From Osmia lignaria lignaria (lineage: Eukaryota; Arthropoda; Insecta; Hymenoptera; Megachilidae), in assembly GCF_051020975.1 (NCBI RefSeq), contig NC_135041.1:6088256-6152255 (forward strand): a DNA stretch of 64,000 nt, given 5' to 3'. Made by a program: the position numbers and the translations under genes. The notes under the pieces are model-generated. The model did no database searches and had not been told where the DNA came from. It saw nothing but the letters and a program-made list of their open reading frames with translations. Below are positions 40,101 to 52,100 of this stretch, one piece after another. How positions within the stretch are numbered: the stretch's first letter is position 1; every line of letters starts with the position of its first letter.

Positions 40101-43100
40101 TCTTCTCCGGTTTTTTTTTATGTTTCGAGAAATTTCAGTATAATTTTACTCTGTTCGATTAATTCGATTAAACTAATCGTCGAAACGATCATATTTACTG
40201 CTCGCAGATGAAAATTGGAAAGTGTAATCAATAAAGTTAAATGCTATCGAAACTGCAATTGCACTTTATGTCTGCATTTCTTCCTCATTTTCATCCGAAA
40301 ATCCTGAGTTTCCTTTTTCTATCACGATTTTTACCGCAAATTATATACCAGCGAGCTTTGAATCGAACAGTGATCGCGAAAATCAAGGAGAAGTTTCGTA
40401 ATCATCATCACCGAGAACGTACTCGTGCTTTCCAGAGATGACATCTAATTGCATCCGTTACCAGTGCAGCTTCCTGTTTATACATGAAGCCAATACGAAA
40501 TATTATGCCAGGGTTGCTGTAGCTGCTTCGGCTGATCAAATTTTCAATCAACCAACTGATCAACCAATGATCGATAAATTGGTAACACTACCCCTCGATT
40601 GAGATACCGAAGTTAATTACAATGTTAACGAATATTGGGAACCTTATAAACACTGTTCACCTAATTATGTAGCAGCTTTAATTAATCCATGTTCAAGCAA
40701 CCGCATACGGGTACCTATTTAATCTTCAATATTTCTTCAGTAAATTTGTTCATTATAAAATTTAAGTCGATGTGAAGTCGATGATTTACATTCTTCTCCT
40801 TCTTTTAACGTGCACGATCTGATCCCACGCACCGCTGGTGTATTTTTAAATCTATCTTCATTACGAGAGTAACAAGGAATAGTATAGTAGAGATCTAGTT
40901 TTATATCTAACGCCTAGATGAAAGTCTAACGAGGGAAGGAAGAAAGTAGATAGTTTCTATTCAACTATCGAAAGAAAACAGGGTACTAATTTTGCATGAT
41001 ACCGTATGAGATTGTACAATGAATTGTTGTTCAGTCTTAAATGAACGGTTCAATTTGTCCATTTGTTCTCTCGAGTTTTCTATAAAACGTTGTAATTCTT
41101 CAAATGTCACCAATATAACTGAAGAAAAAGTAAAAGTAGCATCGGATCAGGGGCAACGCTTACAAATCTGATCATTAAACATTTTCACAAAGATTAATTT
41201 TCTTTGAACGTATCAGAGAATTGTTTCAGTTTACAACATCTGTAGATACACTTGGTTATTTACAATTTACACATTGATTTTATTCGATGTCTCGTGTACT
41301 CTGCCGTGTATCACTTCATTTACATGACCCTGGATTGCCTGAAGACAAACGCGAACAATTCGGTCGAATAAACAGTACTTAATTCGTGTGGTTTGCGTGA
41401 GAACCATTTGTTAGTCGACGGTTCCGACTCGAATTGAACTAGTAGAACGTGTTTTTCCTACAAATATCGAGGATTCAGGTGAACCGTTAGCTTTGCTCTA
41501 TATATGCACACAGTATTTTGCTGCAATTTCCTGTCATCGAAACATGTGCAAACCACACGATACGCAACATCGTAAACTTCAAACTTTTGTTTGCCTCAAA
41601 ACATTCTTTCATTTCGTAAGATATCTCGTTGAACTTCAGTATTTTGCTTCTTTTTCACACCTCGATTCCGTCGATGAAAAGCTTCATTGTCACCGTTCGG
41701 TGTACTATTCGCGTCCTTTCGACAAAACTCTACACTCGCCCCTTGATTTTGTTCACCTTTTGTTTCCCACCTACGATCATCACTCAGTTGCTTCTCGTTT
41801 CTCTATGAATATCCGTGGATCGCTGGGACCAGCTGCGATCCGCAGTCGCGGAGGCGAACGGGTTGTAGCGATTTTAATTTGCGCCCACTGAGTCAAGAGA
41901 TTTAATTACTGGGGCGGAAGCGGAAGTAACGCCGACTGTTCCCCTTCCCACCTTCTCACCCAGATATCCAGCGCTCGACGACCTTTCCATCTGGAATGTC
42001 CTTCGTCCGTTACCCTAGTTTCCCTTGATACGGGCCGATTTGAAATTTGCGCTCGTTTCACGCACCGAATGAACAAATTGTTACTGTAAATTCGAGAACA
42101 AACAGCATTCGTTCCAGTGAAAATATTTCTGAAAGTCTAAGGAATAGTAAACACTGTAAGGACAGGTTTTTAGCGAACCATTGTTCGTTTAATTAACGAA
42201 AGAAAAGAATTGACATTTGTTAGACAGTCTGCTTTTACACATTCATATGGATAACTTTTATTCCCTTTCCTTCGTCTTCCTCAGAGCTTACTCTCGACAC
42301 ATCTTGATATTGCAATCTAGACATGTCACGTTTCAGCTTCGTCGATTTCCAAGATTTCCATGTCGTTCACGGTTCGACGTTTCCATCGACGGACCATCCT
42401 GTGGAAGAAAATTTTGGCTACGTTTGGCGCCCAACAGTACACGAAGCAAAGAGTAAAAGGAAGGAAACTGTTGACCCGCTTCGTGACGAGGCAGCAATTA
42501 CTCTAATGATCGTTCTCCTTCCCTCAGCAGTTTTCGTTTCTCTTTCCTTCTTCGTCCTTCTTCTCCTTTCCCGTCCACGATACCGCTTTTCCATCCAAGA
42601 ACGCTTTAATTGCCATAATCGTTTTGTAGATAAGACGATCGTCGAGCTGCGTTCACCAAATAAATTGCCACCCTTGTTTGACTTCTCTTACTCTTGTTCC
42701 CGACGCCGTTAGACGTGGTTACTAATTTTTATTGACCCCTGGCGATACCTCGACGCTCTGACCGTTCCCTTGTTCGATCATTTTCCTACTAATTGTCTCG
42801 AGTCCGATTTGCGGCGGTCGTTTCTCGAAAATCGAACGAGAACAAACAGGAGCAGCATGGAGACCGGTCTCGATAAGCGGGTGGGTTCGGGCTGAGTCAC
42901 AATTCGGCCCTGTTAATTAAGCCATTGCGCGGCGATGTCTTCGACTTAATTGCCAATTCCATTTGTTCGGGCTGTGAACGAAGGGAATGGTAAGTTTCCG
43001 TTTATCAGGGCACGTTTGTACCAGCGTTCCTCTTTTCGATACAGACAGGGGGTGATTGTATCTGCTTATTTTGCAAAGAAAGAAATCTAAAAGTTTGCTA

Positions 43101-46100
43101 ATTTTATGCAAATCGACAGAATCGAAATTACTTTTAATGAAGCAAACTTTGCCAAGATTCTTGTGATAAATATACCGAACTATGTTAATTCTCAGTATCT
43201 ATTAAATATGTGTATTCTTCTCCAGCTATATTTTTCAAATTTCATTTCCTTTTTGCTTTTTATGGGATCGTATTTACTAGATCGAATCTTCTTCTGCAAT
43301 GCAGGGCTCCTTGCTTTCGTTTCAAGTTGTTTCAACCAGTGTACATAGTTTGCATGAAACGAAGGAGTACAGAAACTTAAAACAAGAAGAACTTGTTTTA
43401 ACGCAAGAAGCTTGCTTTTGCTTATTTTCCTTTACTCGATGCAGCCCACCTTATTTACTTTCTTTTTTTTATAGTTGCATCTTCTCGTCACTTAGTTACT
43501 ACTCTCCTAGAAGCCCCGGAACGTCTTTCATACATATTTTTTTTTTTTTTTTTTTTCGAATACCAGGAACTTTGCGTTCGAGTTTACCAGTTTAAACGTG
43601 ACCTATTTTTTCTTCCACGTTGATAATCATTTTTTTTCCCCGAGGAAACCTCAAACGTAGCTGAGTTGAAATGTTTTCCAGCTTTTGACCATCATCGATT
43701 TCATCCCAGCCAAGTAAAAATGTGCTCGAAAGCCGCAACGCGATTTCTTCATCCGCGGATTTTCAAGCGTTGAAAAGCGATACGTTGCTTTTCGGTTCGC
43801 AAAACACGCGTGTATCGTGTTTTTTTTTCTACCGTTAAAAGCATCGAATCTGCGAATCAAACGTTACGAGCAAATATTTCCAGAAGGGAAAAATTCTGGG
43901 AAATGAAGTAGCAACTGAGATCAACGCAGACCTGCAATCTGACCTTCCGCCGTGCTTTAAAATTCCGCGTACGTTCCGCGTCGATGGTATTTTGCCCTCG
44001 TTTCGCAGTCAAAGGGTAGAAACTTATCGCAACGAGGAATCGCATCTTCGCAAAGTACACCTCCCCGTGTCGAATCAGTGTCATGTTTATTTTGCGATTA
44101 TTTTCTTCCTCCTTTTACACGCGACGGAAGATGAAAACGCATTGGAAAGCGAAACAAACGATAATTAAATTAGCTGTAATAAAAAGTTCAAAAATTTAAA
44201 TGTCGATTTGACTTCCTCCTTTTGTTCTTTGAACTCTTTCATGCAAAAGATTCTATATCTTCATATGCACACGTAAATTCGTCGAAACGACTACGTCCGC
44301 GGATTTCGTTCGTCGCGGTTTCTCGCGGGAATACCGCGGAGGAAATTGAATTTTTCCGGAATCTTCAGCATTCTGTTCCACCCTTCCAACGTCGTAGCAG
44401 CATCTGCATGCCTCCGAGTATTCTGTCTGAAATCTTTCGGGATTTTCCAAGTGGTAGCATTCTTGTTTCGATGCACGAAATGATCGTTAATCTTTCATAT
44501 AAAAGCAACCTCTCGCGTGAATCGCATAACAGAAGCAGCTCTTCCTTAATAATAACACGTTCAATTTATCATGAAATACCACGACGTTTTCTTAGAAAGA
44601 TTAATCTATTTTAAAATATACCAAAATTCCTTTTCTATTTATCGGCAACGAAATTATAAAATGCACTCAGAATTCGCGACGTTTCGAATGCGTGCTTCTA
44701 TCGATCGTTCTTGGAGAAAACGTCCAATTAGGCGGGGGTAGAGTGCGAATTCGTGTCGGTAGATTTTGCGAAATCAAAGAAAGAAAAGAGAGAGCTGCGA
44801 GCAAAGCAAAGCTGTATCGACACGGATGCACACAGGTGCATCGGTCGCGAGGGGTGCACGTGTGCGGTGCAACCGCTGCTGCACTCCCCTGTACGTTGAA
44901 CTATCGATCGTTTCGGGTCGGACGCGGGCCTTGCACCGAGCCTCTCTCTCGTCTCGACGATTCGTTCGTGGACTTTGCGGAGAACCTCGGCTCGTCTGCG
45001 GCCTCTGATCCCCTTTAATTGCACTTAATGATTGTGGCGGGGATCATGCGGGATTCCCAGAGGATCGTCGATCCTCTGCTCGATTGCTCTTTCGTATACA
45101 CTGTCGATCAAAAGTTTTCGGACAGCATAGATATTTTACTGACTATTGCAAAGTAGTATAAATTGTTTTCAATTTGTAATGGTTGTTTAGCTTTGAAGTT
45201 CTATTTCAGTGCAATTATTAGCGTAAAAAGGTACAATATTATTTTAATAAAACATGAAACTACTTTGATGTCAAAAGTGTATCGATAAGATTCTCTTTCT
45301 CAGCTACGACTGAAATATCTTAACGTTCAAGAGAATTAGGGCGTACTAAAGTAAAGTTTTTCATTTAAAATTACTTCTTGAATAATGGAGAAAAATGTGT
45401 TTCCTTTACATCTACTTCGATTATCAATTTAAGCCTTAATTAGCATTTAGATTGAACTTTCTTTCCTTTACCAATACCGTTCGACTCTTTGCATATTAAA
45501 TTTTTTAATAATCATGTTGAAACCGTGATGTTGCTCTCGTAAATTTTCAAGTTATCGACACTTTTGTTTGATTTTTCGTTTTTCACATTTTAACCCTTTG
45601 AAGGCTGTTATTGCAGGGTTTAATATCTTTCCTCGATTGATTTTCTTCGTTGCCCGAAGCAAGAAGAATAAATCCATTTTTCACCGTTTGTCAATCCATA
45701 TACATGCCTTTTGAACACGCGAAACGATAATCGAAATGTTCAAACGCAGATTTTCTCCCTCTCCCCCTTGCACCTCGAAATGTCATACAGTTTTTTATTT
45801 TCCGCGATACAATTCGCTGTTTGCGCAATATATTCCATTCGTAGGTACCTAATTTTGTATCGCTATATTAAGGGCATCACTATTGGAAACTATTGGATGG
45901 AAACAATCGCGAAATTGTTCGACTTAGCAGCACTAGGAATCTCATCGATCTCAAAAGTTCGTATTGCAAATTGCTTGGAGCGAAGGATAATTTCTTGGAT
46001 TAAAACAGAGTACACGAGTCGGGGCATCGTTATCAACGATATTATCGACAATTTTGCGCCTGATCCAATCGAAAAACGTGCGTAGAAAAATATAGACTCC

Positions 46101-49100
46101 TCCGAAACGTGATTTTGTGCGTTATCATAAGAGAAGCGTTTATCAGTCACCGATTGGAAACACTCTGGATTCTTCCAAGAAGCAGCAGCCACGAAGCAAC
46201 CGCGTCGAGGGAGATAACGCGGTTCCAATCGGAAGTAAAGATCCGCTCTTGTATTTCCGTGTACCAAAAAAGCGTGTGTGTAAAGTGTGTAAATCACAAT
46301 GTTACACGGCATGTATAAGAACCGTGCCGTTCACGGGCACGGTCTGTCTCGTGGGTGAAGAAACTCTTAACTCTCTAAGGTATCAGTATCGTGTCACCTG
46401 TGATTGCGATCTTGCAGGACCACTTGCTGGTACCCTCAAGGACGATCTGTTCGGCCTGCTCGAGGCTGTCTATGTGCGTGTCCGGGTCGACTGTAAACGT
46501 CGTGCTGAAAAGAAGACAATGTCCTCGTCATCGTATCGTCCTTCGACAACCTCTTGTACCTTCAACTCTCGATATTAGCTCGCGCTGTCACTCTCGCTCC
46601 TTCTCTATCGGATGTCAGCTGGTACCGAAGACAACAGCCCACCAGGTCGAGCTAAGACAGGTACCTTACCGAGGCTACCGAAGGACGTGGTAGGACTGTC
46701 TCGAGACGAAGATGGTCGAAAGTCATTCAACGTCGTCCATCAGCGGCGGTGATTCAGACTAGCGATGCATTATACTCTTTCTTTTGTTTCGGGCTAAAAC
46801 GATTATCTGGCTATCGTGAAAGCAAGAAAGCGTACTCTCATACTCCCCAGATACCAGGCACGGGGTGTGTGGTTCCACGATGGCGGTCGTTCGTTCTCTG
46901 TTGGCTAACGATCATGTGCTTTCTCGCTGTGGGTTGCGCGCAAGCAGGGTCTGTTGGCGAACGGTTTGCGAGGCCCGCGAAGCTCTGGATCCGCTGGATA
47001 TGGCGATGATGCGGGATACAGGGGGGGAGATACGAATAAAAGCGACAGAAGAGAATAAGAATAGCTGCTGGCTTTTGAACGGAATAACGAGAGAATCCTG
47101 CTGGAAATAGCGTGTAGAGAGTAATGAAAGAGTCCCGCTGGATGTTTCGGTCGAGTGTTTGTGGAAGAGTTGCGTTCGTGTTCAAAGGGCGACGGTGAAT
47201 AAAAATGCTGACTGATCTGTGGAATATTGTATGGTTAACAGTAATGGGAAAGGAGAGCGAGTTTTTTTAACGTCTTTTGGAAATAATGTGATTTGAGGAT
47301 GGAATGGATTTCATAAGAAATTCTGATGCATCGTTTTCACGAACTGCGGGTGCATGGAATCTTGACGTCACCTGTTAATCCTCTTCGAGGATTAAGTGGA
47401 TTGAGTTAATACCGCTTCGTTCGAAGCTAACTGGGCTGCTTGTCAGACCGAAATAAGAAAACTTGTTGCGCCATGACCGTGGCTGATCGCCAACTTCGTA
47501 GCCTTACCATCTAGAATCAACTGGCTTGGCTAGCAAAATCATAGAACATCTGGGGCCCCAGAAGTTCCTGATAAGCACAGAAGACCGGATAAGAGATAAG
47601 CAGCTTAAGTAGAATTAAATATCTAAGAAACTCTTCGGATGGGTTTTGGCAAAATCCTATTGACATTCTTTAACTTTCCGCAACATAAAACCAGCGGTGA
47701 TTAAGATTTCTCTCGTTTCTAATATCGACTCGGACAAGAACTCGGTAAGTTCGCTAAAACAAATTTTAATTTCGAAAGTAGGAAATCATCTAAGATCTAA
47801 GTTATAGAGCATCATCAGTCTTTACCCCGACGTTTATTACGATTGAAACGTTGAACAAACGAAAGTCGAAGAACGGAAAGAATGAGTTTCAAAGAACGTC
47901 GGTTGCCACGGTTACGAGAGATTCGTTTTGTGAATCACAATTTCCAAGGAGTTTGGAAAAGCTTCGAGGAAGAATCGCGACGTCAATGTGTTTGCTCGTT
48001 GACTCAGCTGAGAAACTTTACGCATTTCGCTTGAGTAACCGCAAAGTTCGAACGAGTTACTTTGCGAGCACGAATGCAAATAGACGCGTCTAACACAGTG
48101 ATTGGAAACTCGGCAGTTTATAATTTTTTAACAGAAAAATAAGCAAACGAAAATGCAATCGTTAGAGGAATATTTTGTAGGAAATTTCGATCATCCGATG
48201 AGAAATTCGAAAGGATAGATTGGTTAGTGCTCGGTGGGTCGTTTTCGATAAACGTAGCTGGAGCATCGAAGATGCTGGTCAGCCGTTGGTTCGCGTCCGA
48301 TAGGGCTGGCTTAGCTTTGACAATGGCACCGGTGTACAACTGGACCACAACAAGTTGCCGTGTGACCTTAATGGACTTTCGATTGAATTCCTCCGGCATA
48401 CACGGGGCGACGTCTTTCACGTTGGACAACCGCATAACACGTGGTACATGCACGTTCATGTTCGATCAAGAAGCTGATTTTCAGAACAAAATGTTCGCTG
48501 ATCGATGATCCGGACTTGGCTTCTCGAAAATGTATCAAGGTAACTCATCTTCGGTGTTAAATATTATCTGAGTACTTTCAACGAATGAAACTGATACGAA
48601 TGTACGTCTCTAGCATTCTACGCTTAATGAATGAAATCTGAGCGATTCATTACTGATTTAGATACTCTAGCAAGTACGTACACTAACTAAGGATCCACCC
48701 AAGTTTCAAGGTAACTAAAGGTTTTCTTTATCACGAACCACGATAATTACAACTTTGTAAATCGAAATCACGTTATCGCACGATGAATAATGATCCTTCT
48801 TCTAATACTGCTTATCACGATATTTCGTCCGGAAAAGTGGCACGATATTTCCATGATAAAACTTATACGAACAGCATTGAATAATGAGCTGGGTACCGAG
48901 TCGACGCGTCGTTAATTACCATTCTCTCCCTAGATTATCAAACACCGTGTACAATGTTTTCGTATGGAAAGTTCGCTCGTAGCGAGGGCATGTAAAAGTC
49001 TCAATTATGCAAATAAATCTCCAAAGATTACCACCTTCTCCCTTGTTTCATATAAAATTCTAAATCTACAGACCTTCGATTCCACGATCTATAAATTTCA

Positions 49101-52100
49101 TCATTCTTCCATAATGTATGTGGAGGGTGTAACGAAGACGCAAAGGGGACTCGAAACGATCAGGATCGTTCTTTGAAACGTCGAATAAAATAGTTTGAAA
49201 GGTAGTGCTTTTCACGGAATCGTATTTCCCTGCAGAACGACCGTTATATTGCAGTTCACGGAACAACCGACAACTTCGTGAACTCGATTTCATCGATCCC
49301 TTGTCGTTGAAAATGTTTCGAACGTAGAATGGAAGCAACTGCCATGAAATTACCATTGGAGAAATGGAAATATAAAAAACAGTGAAAGGGTTGGAACGTG
49401 GCTTGTGATCGAGGCGAGGTGAATGTTCAATTAATGCGACCTCCTGATGGTCACATCGTGGGATATCATTGTATCCAGAGACGAATGTAAATTATGCAGA
49501 TGAGACGTGTGCTAATACGGCACGATGTATACGATGTGCGATGTAGGTGAGAGAGTAATTGACAGGATTTATGGGGGTACATGTGCGCTGAAGGGAATGA
49601 TGTGTGAAAAATATGCACCCGTTCGTCACATAGCACGTACGACATTTTTGTGTGTAGAACATGTTGCTCTGTAAAGTTTATGGCTGCTGTGCGTACATTT
49701 GCAGGAAAGAATATGATCAGACTCTCGAGTCGTGAAACAACAGGGGTGAAGATTGTTGGATACAATGATTCGCGTTTAGGGAAAATATCTAATGGATAAA
49801 ATTTTGGAATTTCACCAAAAAATCCTACCCCTGTTTAGATTTCAATGCTCGACAGAACGTCTAAAATTCTTTTTTCTTCCAACAAGCATACAGAGTATAT
49901 CATTCGAAAACAGTGTTTAAAATCAAAATTGTTCTGTTTCGATTCGACTGAAGTGAATTTTATAGCACGTGTGCAGACTCGTTGTTGGTGTTTTAAGGAT
50001 TTGAATTTCTTTATCGAACAGCGTGCGAATCCTCTACGACTATTATTCTACTTCTGCAAAACGATACTGATAAGAACTTTTTTAATTCACGCGATACGAT
50101 CAGCATTTCGACTAAACTATTTTCAACACACAGTGCATCGTTCTTTGTTCTTTCTCTATCGCGTCTTTACACACTGTCATTTTTCTTGAAAAATTCTACG
50201 TGTTAATTAGGATCGATCGATCCCTGCAATAAGATATACCGATATATATGCGAACAGTACTATCTACTTATGCATGGTAGCCAGCACGCAAGTGTATTTT
50301 AATACGAGAACAATTTTCTCCTTTGTTCTCATTCGTTTTCCCTCGCAAAATAAAAAGAAAGCGTTGCTAATAAGTAAACTGAAGGGGAAAAAAGTAATAA
50401 AAGAAAATTGTCGCTGTAAAGGAAGCTCGTTCGACGGAAAAGAGAAAATTGTTCGCAAGTTCTGATATTGTTTCAGGACACCTCTAATTTGCTCAGCTCT
50501 ATGCATACATACACACACTCCACATACACAGGGTGAACTAAACAAAATGCTACAATGTATTTTTATCAAAACACTTCCAAACACTTCATTTGGTCCATCC
50601 TGTATAATATGCGAAGAACGGGTGCATTCCGACCAACGGCACAGTCAAATCGCTATCACAATATAAAATATACAAATATAATGTATGCAGGGTGTCCGAT
50701 ATTACAAATAATGACACGTTTTTTTTTTCAAGAAAATCTGCTGAATATATGAAGGAAGTTTGTCGACACCCTGTATACGTGTAGAGATATAAGTGTGACA
50801 GTAAAACACAGCAGCAGCCGGCAGAGCGTAAGACTCGACGATGAAACAAGAACGATCACAATTAAACATGGTACAATTATGCGAACGAACGTAACAAAGT
50901 AACAAGAAAGACAATGAAACACGTAAGTTAGTCAAGTATAACGTGTATGGATGTGCAACATGTAAGAAAGAAGGATGATGGTGAATATGATTTCACATAA
51001 ATAATAAAAACAATAAGAAGAAGAATAAGAAGAAGAAGAAGTAGAAGAAGAAGTAGAAGTAGAAGAAGAAGAACATTGAGGCACATAAGGTGGTACACAT
51101 AATGTATCATATATTATATATAAGTAAGATAGAGGTATGCATGGAGCGCTGCACGTTTCATCGTATTGTTGCACGGAGGGGTGCATAACCGACCCATTGC
51201 CGGCGGTCACAAGGAGGTAGCCACAAACCTGTAATGGCGATCTTCGCGGACCACTTGCTGGTACCGTCCAGAACCGACTGCTTCACCGCCCTCATGTTAC
51301 GCGTATGTGCCTCCTCGTCGACCCCGAAGACTGACCTAAACTCCGACGAGACTTTCTTTCACATGAGCTGTGCCAACGGCCTAGATCTCGTCCTACCTGT
51401 TTCTTTCTTTCACCGTTTAAGACCGGGCTTTTCTTTTCTTTTTTTCCTATTTTCTCGCGTTTCTTTGCCCTTTGTTCGCTTGCTGACACCGCGTTCCCCT
51501 TTCGAGCATTGCGGGTAACGTGTAACGCGTGCTCGTTTTGTCGTAATTGCATCGCGAAGCGGAGAGGAATCTCGTTAAGGGTCGCTAATGACCTCTACCA
51601 ACCCCCCGTTCCTCTCGGAACAGACTTTATGTTACTTATGTAACGAATCTTCTCGCCTCTTATTTTTCTCCCTTTTCGACTGCTTTGAAGATTTTCGTGG
51701 ACGCGACAAACTTTCTTTATAAGAAAAGGTTTTTTCAGAGGGTGGATACGCGCAAACAATCTCAAGGGCAATTTGCTTATTTTCTTTACGAAATTTTGTT
51801 AATGGCAGTAATTCTTAAGAAATGGAATCGTTATAATCGTATTATTCTGTTAACATTGCAATTAAATTACCTTCGAAGCAGTCAATTTCCGATTCATACG
51901 TTTACACGCAACGCTCTGCACGGTATATCCTGACAAGGCTCTTTGAATTCTTGCGAGTATAAAATTTCAGCGAAAAATTCCAACGATCGAAGCTCTGAAT
52001 ACCAGATTCACGGTGAATTGAAGCTAGGCTAATGTATTTCCGTCCGTTTGTTTCTTTTTTTCCATCGAAAAACGAGTACTACAAATGAATTCGCCTGCTG

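Larger units (their letters stand above)
46505..51228 (-). other. unc-13 intron between the two alternative exons (4.7 kb)
   Basis: It holds a GC-rich block at 46560-47010 next to exon d-A, small CAGGGTG-ended elements and the GAA microsatellite. No further exon of the alternative cluster was found. Confidence 0.7.

Noticed and set aside
45098..45126. Possible Tc1-like terminal repeat (GTCGATCAAAAGTTTTCGG)
   Set aside because: No convincing inverted partner or transposase remnant was found nearby.
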